The notes under the pieces are model-generated. The model saw nothing but the letters and a program-made list of their open reading frames with translations. It was not told the DNA's origin and searched no databases. The position numbers were made by a program, and so were the translations under genes. From WTGA01 sp965214055 (GTDB lineage Bacteria > Pseudomonadota > Gammaproteobacteria > Arenicellales > Poriferihabitantaceae), in NCBI GenBank assembly GCA_965214055.1, contig OZ243931.1:1612001-1676000 (forward strand): a stretch of DNA of 64,000 nt, read 5' to 3'. Shown piece by piece: positions 1 through 9,330 of the stretch. Numbering within the stretch: the first letter of the stretch is position 1; each line of letters starts with the position of its first letter.

Positions 1-374
1 GCAAAGACGGTGTGCCTGCCCCCGATTTTTACGTTTCGATGGGGGTTTCTGGCGTGTTGCTCAAAGACTGCCGGGGCGGAATCCTGGATAATTTTCCGGC
101 ACATGCCTTCGGGGAAGCGAACCCGTTCCCCATCGATATCTGCCCCGGCTTCCCTGAAGAGCCTGAGGGCGGGTTCATACCGGAAATCAATGCCGATCTC
201 CTTTAGGATGGTCTCGGCATTGCTCTCGATCAGCGATAGCCCTTCTTCGCTGAGTAAAACGTATTCAGGGATTTTTCGCGTAATATAGGGGCGGATCGTC
301 GGGACCGCCCTGCTTTCGGTTTGCTGTCGTCCTCGACGGCCGCCTCGTTTTCGTCCTCTTGCTCTGTCTGTCAT
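1..374 (-). CDS. Trimethylamine methyltransferase (MttB) family protein, N-terminal part, cut by window edge
   Basis: The reverse strand opens with an ATG at 374-372 and stays open to base 1, giving 124 codons of a longer protein. The product begins with a very basic stretch (TDRARGRKRGGRRGRQQ), then IRPYITRKIPEYVLLSEEGL, an Asp-Gly-Glu-Arg-Val-Arg-Phe segment and HARNPHRNVKIGGRHTVF. These are hallmarks of the N-terminus of COG5598/MttB-superfamily corrinoid methyltransferases. Family members move a methyl group from trimethylamine, glycine betaine or a related quaternary amine to a corrinoid protein. The pyrrolysine or active-site region lies outside the window, so substrate and Pyl content cannot be read. 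The gene is divergent from a PotABCD-type importer, which suggests that the importer feeds it (inference). Confidence 0.85.
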   Translation of the reverse strand, partial: MTDRARGRKRGGRRGRQQTESRAVPTIRPYITRKIPEYVLLSEEGLSLIESNAETILKEIGIDFRYEPALRLFREAGADIDGERVRFPEGMCRKIIQDSAPAVFEQHARNPHRNVKIGGRHTVF

Positions 375-777
375 GGGTTGTAGTCATTCAATGTGCCTGC
401 CTCCTGGAAATGGCGAGGTCTATTTGTTGTGGGTGGTTGTGATGCAATCCGGGGGTCACCGAGTGCGCCATATCTGTGGGATGCATATCCTGTATGGGAG
501 TATACCAGCCAAGGCAGGGTGGAGTGGAAAAACTCACCATGGGGATTTCAGGGAAACACAACCCGGGACAGTCGTGTAATCGAACCGTCCGGGCAAAAAG
601 GGATCACCCCCCCGGCGGACGATCCGTTCGGACAATTCATCTTCCATCCGCTAACAGAATCCATGGATTTGTGCTATAAAACCGACAGTCCGATTGGCTT
701 GTGGTGCCCCGGTTGCTGCCTGCAGGCCCCGGAAACCCAGAATCAGTGAGGCGACCACCATTGTCCGACAAAAGATC
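375..777. other. Divergent intergenic region between mttB-like gene and potA
   Basis: About 400 bases separate two divergent genes, so both promoters should lie here. A TATAAA hexamer at about 675 could be a -10 box for the rightward importer operon, but I find no convincing -35 partner. The short open frames in this stretch have no recognisable family and overlap one another. No riboswitch fold is obvious. Confidence 0.4.
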
Positions 778-1872
778 ATGGCCAAAGATATCTATGCGGT
801 AAACGGAATTTCCATCACCAAAATTTATGGGGCAGGTGCTTCGGGTGTGACCGCACTGAATGACGTATCCGTCTCCATCAAGGACAACGAATTCTTTACA
901 TTACTGGGCCCATCGGGGTGTGGAAAAACCACGTTGCTGCGTTGTATCGCCGGTTTTGAGCAGTTGTCTTCCGGTCGAATCCTGTTGTTTGGCGAAGAAA
1001 TTGACCACTTGCCGCCGAATCAGCGGCCGGTCAATACCGTTTTCCAGCACTATGCTTTATTCCCGCATATGACCGTCGCCGAAAATATCGGCTTCAGTCT
1101 GCGGATGCTGAAGCAGGGAGATGCCAAAATCAGGGCGACGGTGGAACGAATGCTTGATCTGGTACACATGACCGCGTTTGCCAGCCGTCATCCGGCGCAA
1201 TTGTCCGGAGGTCAACAGCAGCGGGTTGCCCTGGCACGGGCATTGGCGAGTCACCCGAAAGTTTTGCTCCTGGATGAACCGCTGTCCGCGCTGGACCTGA
1301 AATTGCGACAGGAAATGCGGGTGGAATTGAAACAGGTACAGGAAGAAACCGGGATCACGTTCATCTTTGTTACCCATGACCAGGAGGAGGCCCTGACCAT
1401 GAGTGACCGGATTGCGGTCATGTCCGATGGAAAAATCCAGCAGACCGGCAAGCCCACCGAGATCTATGAAAACCCGATCAATCACTTTGTTGCGGATTTC
1501 ATCGGTGAAACCAATTTTCTTGCCGCCACGGTGCAATCCGTCGACGCTGACCACGCCCGGTGCGTACTCGCCAATGGGGCGCAACTGTCCGCAAACCTGG
1601 CGGTCCCCAGGGAACGGGGCAGCAAGGTAACGATTTGTATCCGTCCCGAGAAAATTTCTCTGGACAGCCCCGGTACAGCGGCCGGCGGGATCGACGGAAC
1701 CGTAGACCGGTTGATCTATTTGGGGACCGATACGCATTATCTTGTACAACTCGGCAACCAGACCTCTGTGCTGGCAAGAATACAGAACAGTCACCAATCC
1801 CCCCGGTTCAGGCCTGGAGACCCGGCAAGGGTGGTGCTGGATGAATCCGCATGCCGGGTATTGGCGGATTGA
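778..1872 (+). CDS. potA: Polyamine/betaine-type ABC transporter ATP-binding protein (PotA-like)
   Basis: This 364-residue ATPase would power import through the two permeases encoded just downstream. It shows Walker A GPSGCGKT (residues 44-51), the signature LSGGQQQR (142-149), Walker B LLLDEP (163-168), the VTHDQEEA switch region and a C-terminal TOBE-like domain from about residue 280. Length and layout match PotA/PotG of spermidine/putrescine systems and related betaine importers. The open frame extends 28 codons upstream, but that extension does not resemble the family, so I place the start at the ATG at 778. The stop is one base short of the next start, so this is the first gene of a tight four-gene operon. 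The exact substrate is not visible in an ATPase. Confidence 0.9.
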   Translation: MAKDIYAVNGISITKIYGAGASGVTALNDVSVSIKDNEFFTLLGPSGCGKTTLLRCIAGFEQLSSGRILLFGEEIDHLPPNQRPVNTVFQHYALFPHMTVAENIGFSLRMLKQGDAKIRATVERMLDLVHMTAFASRHPAQLSGGQQQRVALARALASHPKVLLLDEPLSALDLKLRQEMRVELKQVQEETGITFIFVTHDQEEALTMSDRIAVMSDGKIQQTGKPTEIYENPINHFVADFIGETNFLAATVQSVDADHARCVLANGAQLSANLAVPRERGSKVTICIRPEKISLDSPGTAAGGIDGTVDRLIYLGTDTHYLVQLGNQTSVLARIQNSHQSPRFRPGDPARVVLDESACRVLAD

Positions 1873-1873
1873 C

Positions 1874-2812
1874 ATGAATGTAACGGAAACGACACCCCGG
1901 CGAACCCGGCCTGGAAGGAGTCGTGCAAGACAGATTTCAATAGCCCGGGCCTGGTTGCTTTTCCCCGCGTTGCTGCTTGTTTTTTGTTTTTTGATCCTCC
2001 CGCTTTGCATTATTGTTGTCTATTCCTTTCTGACCCCTGGAACGTATGGCGGGGTGATTTGGGATTTTTCCCTTGAATCCTATATCCAGTTTTTGTTTGA
2101 ACGGGACTTCCTGGATGACACCCTGGCGTTTTCTCCCGCCTATCTGCAAATTTATTTCCGTTCTTTTGTTCAGGCGCTGGTCACCACCATCGTTTGTTTC
2201 CTGATTGGGTTTCCCACCGCCTATTACATCGCGACCCTGCCCGAACGCAAAAAGTACATGTGGGTGTTGTTGATTACGGTTCCGTACTGGATCAATTTGC
2301 TGATCAGGACCATTGCGATGCTGTTCCTGATTCGCAATGAAGGACCGCTGAATTATGCGTTGATATCCATCGGGGCAATCGATGATCCAATCAAGATTGC
2401 CTATACCAATTTCGGTGTGGGGCTCGGCCTGGTCTACACCTATCTGCCGTTTATGGTCCTGCCGCTTTATGCGGCCATTGAACGATTTGATTTTCGCCTG
2501 GTGGAAGCCTCCTATGATCTGTATGCGAATCGATGGACGATTCTGCGGAAAATAATCTTGCCGTTGGTGGTGCCCGGCATTGTTGCAGGCTGCCTGTTGG
2601 TGTTTATTCCAAGCCTGGGTTCATTTATTGCCCCGGATTTGCTGGGAGGGGGTAAAAAGCTGATGATCGGAAATTTGATCGCTTTACAGTTTCAGGGGTC
2701 CCGGAACTGGCCCTTTGGTTCGGCTGCGGCGGTGATACTGATGACCATGGTTCTGTGTGCATTGATGGTCTATATCCGCCAGCAGAGCAAGTCCCGGATT
2801 GCGTTGCACTGA
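1874..2812 (+). CDS. potB: ABC transporter permease, PotB-like
   Basis: This 312-residue inner-membrane permease has six or so hydrophobic segments after a basic cytoplasmic N-terminus (RRTRPGRSRAR). The binding-protein-dependent transport loop that docks the ATPase is in the second half (DLYANRWTILRKIILPLVVPGIVAG), with the EAA-like spacing seen in PotB/PotH. The ATG at 1874 directly follows the potA stop; the longer frame starting at 1742 lies inside potA and is rejected. It would pair with the PotC-like permease eight bases downstream. Confidence 0.9.
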   Translation: MNVTETTPRRTRPGRSRARQISIARAWLLFPALLLVFCFLILPLCIIVVYSFLTPGTYGGVIWDFSLESYIQFLFERDFLDDTLAFSPAYLQIYFRSFVQALVTTIVCFLIGFPTAYYIATLPERKKYMWVLLITVPYWINLLIRTIAMLFLIRNEGPLNYALISIGAIDDPIKIAYTNFGVGLGLVYTYLPFMVLPLYAAIERFDFRLVEASYDLYANRWTILRKIILPLVVPGIVAGCLLVFIPSLGSFIAPDLLGGGKKLMIGNLIALQFQGSRNWPFGSAAAVILMTMVLCALMVYIRQQSKSRIALH

Positions 2813-2820
2813 TTGGACCC

Positions 2821-3621
2821 ATGGGTAAAACACACGATCTGAAACGTTATCCCGGTTTTGCGGGAATGACCTGGGCCTGCCTTGTTTTTTTATATGGCCC
2901 GCTCATTGTCATTGCGCTGTATTCGTTCAATGAAATCCGGTCGATCACCGTGTGGGGAGGATTCAGTTTTTCCTGGTACGCGAAAGCCTTTAACAACGAC
3001 CTCATTCAACGGGCCACCTACAATTCCCTGATTATCGCAGTATCCGCCGCCACGGCGTCCACCATCTTTGCCACCGCTGCCGCACTGGCCATCATACGAA
3101 ACCGGGCTTTTCGCGGCAGGGAGGCCAGCATCGGGATTATCAGCTTGCCACTGATGGTGCCTGAAATCGTGACCGCCATTGCATCGCTGGTATTCTTCGT
3201 GCTGGTCGGGATTCCGTTGGGAATCGGCAGTATCTTGCTGGCCCATACCGTATTTTGTATTCCGTTTGCCTATTTGCCCATTACCGCCCGGCTGGAAGGC
3301 ATAGAAAGTCACTACGAGGAAGCTGCCAAAGACCTGTACGCCGACAGCTGGCAAACCTTTCGGTATGTCATGTTGCCCATGATGTTTCCGGGTATCGTGG
3401 CCGGATTTATTCTGGCATTTATCATTTCCCTGGACGATTTTATTATTACCAATTTCGTCGCCGGACCCGGGGCTACGACCCTGCCCCTGGCAATCTATGG
3501 ACTGGTTCGAACCGGGCTGACACCGGAAATCAACGCGGTATCCACGTTGCTTTTACTGGTGTCCATATTTTTTGTGACGCTTTCTTACCTGCTGGGGAAA
3601 AAGCCCGGTTCCAGTGTATAA
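2821..3621 (+). CDS. potC: ABC transporter permease, PotC-like
   Basis: This 266-residue second permease of the importer has an N-terminal hydrophobic helix (FAGMTWACLVFLYGPLIVIA) and the typical PotC/PotI motif YSFNEIRS. The cytoplasmic docking loop reads AAKDLYADSWQTFRYVMLP, and the SLDDFIITNFVAGPG segment is nearly diagnostic of PotC-type permeases. I start at the ATG at 2821, since the upstream extension overlaps the end of potB and lacks family features. Confidence 0.9.
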   Translation: MGKTHDLKRYPGFAGMTWACLVFLYGPLIVIALYSFNEIRSITVWGGFSFSWYAKAFNNDLIQRATYNSLIIAVSAATASTIFATAAALAIIRNRAFRGREASIGIISLPLMVPEIVTAIASLVFFVLVGIPLGIGSILLAHTVFCIPFAYLPITARLEGIESHYEEAAKDLYADSWQTFRYVMLPMMFPGIVAGFILAFIISLDDFIITNFVAGPGATTLPLAIYGLVRTGLTPEINAVSTLLLLVSIFFVTLSYLLGKKPGSSV

Positions 3622-3681
3622 TCGCCCGTTGTGAACCCGCTGGCGGTTATCAATTTTCAATACATCCTATAGGAGAAGAAC

Positions 3682-4716
3682 ATGAAAAAGATTTCCATTG
3701 TTTTTGTATCTTTCTTGAGCCTGGTTTTTCTATCCGGTCCCGTACTGGCCGAGGGGAAGCTGAATATTTATAACTGGTTCGATTACCTTCCCCAGGAATT
3801 GATCGACAAATTTTCCGCAGAGTATGATGTCGAAGTCACGATGGACACCTATGATTCCAATGAATCGCTGCTGGCCAAGTTGAAATCCGGCGTCACCGGT
3901 TACGATGTAGCCGTCCCCGGGGATTACATGGTGCAGATATTGATTGAAGAAGGCATGCTGGAACAGGTCAACGCTTCCGAATTTGAAAACTTCGGGAACA
4001 TGGACCCGGACTGGGTGGACGTGTATTTCGACCCGGGCAGACAGTATTCGGTGCCCTATCAGTGGGGAACCACCGGTTTTATGGTGGATACCGAAGTCTA
4101 TGACGGGGATATTGATACCCTGGAGATCATTTTCAACCCACCGGCAGAACTGCAGGGCAAGATCAACATGCTTAAAGATGTCAATGACGTTCTGAACGCC
4201 GGATTGCGTTATCTTGGACTGGACCGTTGCAATGAGAACCCGGAAGACCTGAAAAAACTGAACGATTTGCTGACCAATGCCAAACAACACTGGTTGAGTT
4301 TCAATTCGGATGGCGCCAAGGAAGTCCTGGTTTCCGGGGATGCCGCGGCAGGGCAAATCTGGAATGGATTCGGCATGCGGGCACGGGCTGAAAAAGCGAG
4401 CCTGAAATATGCGTACCCGAAAGAAGGATTTACCGGTTGGATGGACAATATTGTCGCACTCAAGGGGGGCCCCAATCTGGAGAATGCAAAGAAATTCATG
4501 AATTTCATGCTTGTGCCTGAAAACGCGGCCACACTCACCAATTTCGCACGCTACACGGCAGGGGTTTCCGGCACCGAGCCGTTCCTGGATGATGACCTGA
4601 AGACTGCACACGAAACCAATCTGCCGGCATCCGCGCCGACCCCTGATTTTGTACCTCCTTGCAGTCCCGAGGTGGTCAAGCTGTACGACCGGATCTGGAC
4701 GAATTTGCTGAAGTAA
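3682..4716 (+). CDS. potD: Periplasmic polyamine-type substrate-binding protein (PotD/PotF-like)
   Basis: This 344-residue exported binding protein delivers substrate to the preceding permeases. A Sec signal peptide (MKKISIVFVSFLSLVFLSGPVLA) precedes the mature start EGKLNIYNWFDYLP, the characteristic PotD/PotF opening. Further PotD-like segments are YDVAVPGDYMVQILI and the tryptophan-rich WNGFGMRARAEKA region. AGGAG lies a few bases upstream of the ATG, so the start is well supported. It is the last gene of the potABCD operon. Spermidine, putrescine or a betaine-like cation are all possible ligands; the divergent MttB-family gene favours a methylated amine, which is inference. Confidence 0.88.
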   Translation: MKKISIVFVSFLSLVFLSGPVLAEGKLNIYNWFDYLPQELIDKFSAEYDVEVTMDTYDSNESLLAKLKSGVTGYDVAVPGDYMVQILIEEGMLEQVNASEFENFGNMDPDWVDVYFDPGRQYSVPYQWGTTGFMVDTEVYDGDIDTLEIIFNPPAELQGKINMLKDVNDVLNAGLRYLGLDRCNENPEDLKKLNDLLTNAKQHWLSFNSDGAKEVLVSGDAAAGQIWNGFGMRARAEKASLKYAYPKEGFTGWMDNIVALKGGPNLENAKKFMNFMLVPENAATLTNFARYTAGVSGTEPFLDDDLKTAHETNLPASAPTPDFVPPCSPEVVKLYDRIWTNLLK

Positions 4717-5316
4717 CCGGCCCTGAAATCAACTCCCCGGTGACTTTTCTGCGTTGGTGGATGGTCACCGGTAAGGGGGATCCCCTGAATCGGCAGGAGA
4801 GCGGTCAGGATGCGGGATGCCAGCGGGTCTTCAGGGCGGCCGGTACCCGAATTCCACGCCTCGACCATCCGTTGCTGTCCCCATTGATGCGGCATCGGCA
4901 GGTCGTCTTTGCCGACAGCCTGTTGGGAAAAACGATCCGGAGCACTCCTGAATTTCCCGTATTCACCGAGTCAGACATCCGGGACCACAAAATATACGGC
5001 AGGAATGGCCCGGGTACCGGCATCCCCACCGTGACCGGCCCGGTCCAGCAACCCTTGGGAAAAGATGACCCATGCCGTGCCGTTATCGGGTTGTTTGATT
5101 TCTGCGGCCTTTCGGGAGCTCGCTCATCTCCCCGGGTGGCCCCCGATGACGGGTTTTTCCGGATTTTGGAAGGCGGCGGAGTCCAGTGGAAGGCATTGAA
5201 TCCCGCGAAAACAGACTCCTGGACAGTGCCTGCGGGGGGTCATCGGACTCATGATATGCTTTGCAGTGTGTAGTCCGGGTTAAAATAACGACATCCATGA
5301 TCCCTGTTTCAAGCCT
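4717..5316. other. Long intergenic stretch after potD, no recognised gene
   Basis: About 600 bases between potD and msbA. Open frames occur on both strands (one of 204 codons on the plus strand), but none has a recognisable family motif, a plausible ribosome-binding site or a good link to its neighbours. I see no strong terminator hairpin with a T-tract. The msbA promoter probably lies in the last 150 bases. Confidence 0.5.
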
Positions 5317-7080
5317 GTGAACCAGTCCACCAGATCCGCCGATACGGTTAATTTGTATCTCCGGTTGCTTCACCATGTATTGCCGTATAAATGGGTATTT
5401 TTTGCCGGAGTGGGAGGCATGCTGATTGTCGCTGCCGGGGATACCGGAGCGGCCTGGATCCTGCAGCCGCTCATGGACAAGGGATTTGTTGAGCGCGATG
5501 CCGATTACATCACCTGGATACCGATTGTCCTGATATTGATTACCCTGGGCCGGGCCATCGGTGCCTTTGTCGATGGGTACTGCATTAACTGGGTTTCGCG
5601 GAAGGTGGTCCAGGATTTGCGTCAGAAAATGTTTGAACGGCTGTTGTATGCCCCGGCCGCCTACTACGATGTCTATTCCATTGGGGGGCTGGTCTCCCGT
5701 CTGACCTATGACGTGGAACAGGTGGCGCGTGCAAGCAGCGGGGCGTTCAGAACCCTGTTCCGGGACCTGTTGAAAGTGATCTTCCTGCTTTCCCTGATGT
5801 TTTACCTGAGCTGGAAACTGTCCGTTATATTTATTCTGATCTTTCCCCTGGCGTATGTGATTTTCAAGTTTTCAAGCAAGCGTTTTCGAAGTATCAGTTC
5901 AAGAATCCAGGAAAGCGTGGGGGACATCACCCACATTGCCAAGCAGACATTCCAGTGTCATCAGCTGGTGAAAATATTTGGTGCCTATGAACTCGAGAAA
6001 TCGGCCTTCTTTTCGGCAAACAATTCAAATCGGCAGCAATCCATGAAGAAGGTGGCAATTCTGTGTGCAAGCGTGCCTCTGCTGGTATTTGTGCTGGGGA
6101 CCGGGGTGGCTGTCGTCATCTGGCTTGCACTGATTCTGGAAATCAAACCAGGAGTTTTTACCTCCTACCTGGTGTCCATGACCATGGTGGTGCGGCCGGT
6201 GAAAAACCTTTCCAAGATCAATGAGGTGATACAGACGGGGATGGCCGGAGCCGAGTCCGTGTTTCGAACCATGGATTTGCCCACAGAGAGAGACGAAGGC
6301 ACCCACCAGCTGGGCCCTGTTACCGGAAATGTTTCGTTCGAAAATGTTTCATTCTATTATACGGATGCCGGTAACCCGGTTCTGAAGGAGATCAGCTTCG
6401 AGATTCCTGCCGGAAAAACGGTGGCTCTGGTGGGTCATTCAGGCAGTGGAAAGAGCACCATTGCATCCATTTTGATGCGTTTCTACATTCCCGTTTCCGG
6501 TCAGGTCTGCATTGACCGGATTCCCATTGAACAAACCACGCTGGAGTCGTTCCGGGACAACACGGCCATTGTCAGCCAGGAAGTGATGCTGTTTGATGAC
6601 AGTATCCGGAACAATATCGCCTATGGCCGAAAAGGCGTGATCGACGAGGCCCGGTTGATGGAGGCCGTGGAAGCCGCGTATTGCGCCGAGTTCCTGGAGA
6701 TATTCCCCAAGGGTCTGGATACCGGTGTGGGAGAGTCCGGCATCCGGTTGTCCGGGGGCCAGCGCCAGAGAATCGCCATTGCCCGGGCCCTGTACAAGGA
6801 TGCGCCGGTCCTGATCCTGGACGAAGCCACTTCATCCCTGGACTCGGGTTCGGAAAAGAAAATCCAAAAAGCCATTGACCGGCTCATCGAAAACCGGACC
6901 ACGTTGATTATTGCTCACCGCTTGAGCACCATTGAAAATGCTGATCTCATACTGGTACTGGAAAAGGGGGAAATTGTGGAACGTGGCACCCACCAGGGAC
7001 TGCTTGAAAAACAGGGTGCCTACTTTCAGCTTTACAATGCGCAGCACAGTGCCACGGATTCTGGGCCCGGTACTGGATAG
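5317..7080 (+). CDS. msbA: Lipid A export ATP-binding/permease protein MsbA
   Basis: This 587-residue half-transporter flips lipid A-core across the inner membrane. Six membrane helices fill residues 1-320, followed by a nucleotide-binding domain with Walker A GHSGSGKST, the LSGGQRQR signature, Walker B LILDEATSSLD and the switch histidine in IIAHRLSTIE. Length equals that of known MsbA proteins. The start is a GTG at 5317; a nearby ATG is in another frame. The 3' end overlaps lpxK by 44 bases, the classical msbA-lpxK-kdsB arrangement, which separates it from generic multidrug exporters. Confidence 0.93.
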   Translation: MNQSTRSADTVNLYLRLLHHVLPYKWVFFAGVGGMLIVAAGDTGAAWILQPLMDKGFVERDADYITWIPIVLILITLGRAIGAFVDGYCINWVSRKVVQDLRQKMFERLLYAPAAYYDVYSIGGLVSRLTYDVEQVARASSGAFRTLFRDLLKVIFLLSLMFYLSWKLSVIFILIFPLAYVIFKFSSKRFRSISSRIQESVGDITHIAKQTFQCHQLVKIFGAYELEKSAFFSANNSNRQQSMKKVAILCASVPLLVFVLGTGVAVVIWLALILEIKPGVFTSYLVSMTMVVRPVKNLSKINEVIQTGMAGAESVFRTMDLPTERDEGTHQLGPVTGNVSFENVSFYYTDAGNPVLKEISFEIPAGKTVALVGHSGSGKSTIASILMRFYIPVSGQVCIDRIPIEQTTLESFRDNTAIVSQEVMLFDDSIRNNIAYGRKGVIDEARLMEAVEAAYCAEFLEIFPKGLDTGVGESGIRLSGGQRQRIAIARALYKDAPVLILDEATSSLDSGSEKKIQKAIDRLIENRTTLIIAHRLSTIENADLILVLEKGEIVERGTHQGLLEKQGAYFQLYNAQHSATDSGPGTG

Positions 7081-8068
7081 CATTCAGCAGGGCTGGCGTG
7101 AGCCAAACCTTGCCAGTGTTCTGCTGTATCCCCTTTCGCTGCTGTACCGGCTGGGGATGGCAGTGCGGCATACCGGTTACCGGATGGGAATATTCCGGTC
7201 ATCGAAACTGGCAGTTCCGGTCATTGTCGTCGGTGGCATCAGTGTTGGGGGCAGCGGAAAAACCCCGCTGGTCATCGCCATGGTACGGTTCCTCCAGGAA
7301 CAGGGGTATTCCCCCGGGGTCCTTTCCCGGGGATACGGCGGGCAGTTGGATTTCTGGCCCAGGCAGGTGGATGAAAGTACCACCGCTGACCTCGTCGGGG
7401 ATGAACCGCAGTTGATTTTCGAGCGATGCAAAGTTCCCGTTGTCGTGGGTCCAGACCGGGTTCAAAGCGGCACCCTTCTGATGGATGCCCTTGGCTGTGA
7501 TGTATTGGTCAGCGACGATGGATTCCAGCATTTCGCCCTCAGGCGGGAGACGGATGTGGTGGTGATTGATGAAGAACTCGGTACTGCCAATCACTGGTGC
7601 CTCCCTGCGGGGCCCCTGCGTGAGCCGATTTCATCCCTGGACCGGGCACATGTCGTTGTTGCCAATGGAAATCCGGACCGAACCTGTCGGCAGGGGAAGG
7701 GGGTACTGGGCATGCAGGTCCAGGTCCACGATGCCAAAAATCTGGCCACCGGATTGGTGCGCACACTCTCCACGTTTCGGGGCGAACCGGTGCATGCGGT
7801 GGCCGGGGTGGGAAACCCGCAACGGTTTTTCCGGGCATTGCAGGAATTGGGGTTGACGGTGGAGGAGCATGCGTTTCCGGATCACCATCAATACGTTCCT
7901 GAAGATTTTTGCTTTGACCCCACCGAAGAGATTCTGATGACCGAGAAAGATGCGATAAAATGCCGGGAAATGAAAACCAGGGAAAAAATGTGGACGGTTC
8001 CGGCCTATTTGCACGCCGACCCGGAGATTTTTGAAAAAGTCCGGGAGCGGCTGGCCCCCAACCAATGA
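7037..8068 (+). CDS. lpxK: Tetraacyldisaccharide 4'-kinase LpxK
   Basis: This 343-residue membrane-associated kinase phosphorylates the 4' position of the lipid A disaccharide. It has an N-terminal membrane-association segment, a Walker A loop GGISVGGSGKTP and the LSRGYGG and VSDDGFQHFAL segments typical of LpxK. The ATG at 7037 lies inside the end of msbA, giving translational coupling; earlier in-frame codons sit in msbA and do not match the family N-terminus. Its TGA overlaps the kdsB ATG. Confidence 0.93.
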   Translation: MRSTVPRILGPVLDSIQQGWREPNLASVLLYPLSLLYRLGMAVRHTGYRMGIFRSSKLAVPVIVVGGISVGGSGKTPLVIAMVRFLQEQGYSPGVLSRGYGGQLDFWPRQVDESTTADLVGDEPQLIFERCKVPVVVGPDRVQSGTLLMDALGCDVLVSDDGFQHFALRRETDVVVIDEELGTANHWCLPAGPLREPISSLDRAHVVVANGNPDRTCRQGKGVLGMQVQVHDAKNLATGLVRTLSTFRGEPVHAVAGVGNPQRFFRALQELGLTVEEHAFPDHHQYVPEDFCFDPTEEILMTEKDAIKCREMKTREKMWTVPAYLHADPEIFEKVRERLAPNQ

Positions 8069-8832
8069 CCGTGCAAGACACCAGGTTTCATATTATTGTT
8101 CCGGCGCGGTACCGGGCCAGCCGGCTGCCCGGAAAGCCCTTGCTGGACATTGGCGGCAAACCCATGATTCAGCATGTGGTGGAACGCTGCAGGGAAAGTG
8201 CTGCCACATCGGTTGTTGTGGCCACCGACAGTCCGAGGATTGCGGATGCGGTGGAATCTTTCGGCGGCCAGGCCGTGATGACTTCCCCGGATCATCCCTC
8301 GGGCAGCGACCGCATTGCGGAAGCGTCTGCGCTGCTTGGAATTGGAGACCGGGAAATCATTGTGAATGTTCAGGGAGACGAGCCCGATATGCCGGCGGCG
8401 TTAATCAACCAGCTGGCACAGGGGCTCGCGGGGGATGGAGCGGCGGCCATGGCCACCGCATGCGCTCCCCTGGATCGGGAAACCCAGTTCACCGACCCCG
8501 CAGTCGTTAAAGTGGTTTGCAATCAGGCGGGTCATGCGATGTATTTCAGCCGGGCACCGATTCCCTGGGAGAGGGATCCCGGTTCGGTATCCCCTGGGAA
8601 AAATGTCGATTATCAAGCGTATCGTCATCTGGGTATTTACGCGTACCGGGCAGAATTCCTGAGAAAATACACCTTGATGGAACGGCCGGCCCTGGAAGAA
8701 CTGGAAAAGCTGGAGCAGTTGCGGGTGTTGTGGCATGGCCACAAAATCCTCTGCCTGAAAGCGGTGGTGGTGCCCAGCCCGGGTATTGATACCCGGAAAG
8801 ATCTCATGGCAGCCAGAAAAAAACACGGTTAG
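8065..8832 (+). CDS. kdsB: 3-deoxy-manno-octulosonate cytidylyltransferase KdsB
   Basis: This 255-residue cytosolic enzyme makes CMP-Kdo from CTP and Kdo for the LPS inner core. It opens with the nucleotide-binding segment IIVPARYRASRLPGKPL and continues with VVVATDSPRIADAV, HPSGSDRIAEA and VNVQGDEP, all family hallmarks. Length is typical (about 250). The ATG overlaps the lpxK stop as ATGA, so the gene is translationally coupled in the msbA-lpxK-kdsB operon. Confidence 0.95.
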   Translation: MTVQDTRFHIIVPARYRASRLPGKPLLDIGGKPMIQHVVERCRESAATSVVVATDSPRIADAVESFGGQAVMTSPDHPSGSDRIAEASALLGIGDREIIVNVQGDEPDMPAALINQLAQGLAGDGAAAMATACAPLDRETQFTDPAVVKVVCNQAGHAMYFSRAPIPWERDPGSVSPGKNVDYQAYRHLGIYAYRAEFLRKYTLMERPALEELEKLEQLRVLWHGHKILCLKAVVVPSPGIDTRKDLMAARKKHG

Positions 8833-8842
8833 CCCGAATTGG

Positions 8843-9330
8843 CTATGAACCACGCAGGTCTCGTACGAGTTGTGCACAGTCGTGCCAATGTTCTGGCATC
8901 CAGAAAGCAGCGCCAGCTCTGGAGGTTGAGGGTCCCACAAACAGAATGGTTGAACCGGTTTTTTCCTGGCTTCGACCGTAATCAAGGTTCCTGGTCGAAG
9001 TACAAAAAAACTTTGATGCAGCCGTCTTTCCGTTGATATTACGACCAGTGGTTATGCAGACTGGATTTTCTTCCGGAACCCCGCGATGTCAAAGTCCTGA
9101 TTTCGAAGGTTTGAATCACGATTGTTGGTGTGGTTGGCCAGATCGGTGAGACCGATGCCAAATTCAGATAACAGGTGGAATTCTTCAGGTGCCAATTGAC
9201 GGGGTGTCAATCCGGTTTTATGCAGAACTCCCAGAACCGGTTGCGGCCATCCGCATAATAGACTGAACTCGTAGCAGAATGCTCTCCGGCACTATCGTTC
9301 CCATTGACATGTCGACAGGAAACTGCGGAC
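8843..9330 (-). pseudogene. mug: Decayed G/U mismatch-specific DNA glycosylase (Mug/TDG family)
   Basis: Translation of the reverse strand recovers the family in three frames. Segment 1 (about 9305-9231): NGNDSAGEHSATSSVYYADG then RNRFW. Segment 2 (about 9233-9052): VLHKTGLTPRQLAPEEF, GIGLTDLANHT and FDIAGFRKKI, then a TAA at 9054-9052. Segment 3 (about 9040-8843): NINGKTAASKFF, LDYGRSQEKTG, ILFVGPSTSRAGAAFW and EHWHDCAQLV, ending at TAG 8845-8843. These match, in order, the middle and C-terminal blocks of COG3663 uracil/thymine-mismatch glycosylases. Two frameshifts separate the segments, the first at a GGG run, and the N-terminal ~20 residues are missing or unrecognisable. A functional protein is unlikely unless the shifts are sequencing errors. 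Confidence 0.75.

Noticed and set aside
1057..2010. 317-codon open frame on the minus strand across potA/potB
   Set aside because: It is antisense to two clear transporter genes, begins and ends inside them and has no family motif.
4659..5273. 204-codon plus-strand frame after potD
   Set aside because: It starts inside potD, has no ribosome-binding site and the translation matches no family known to me.
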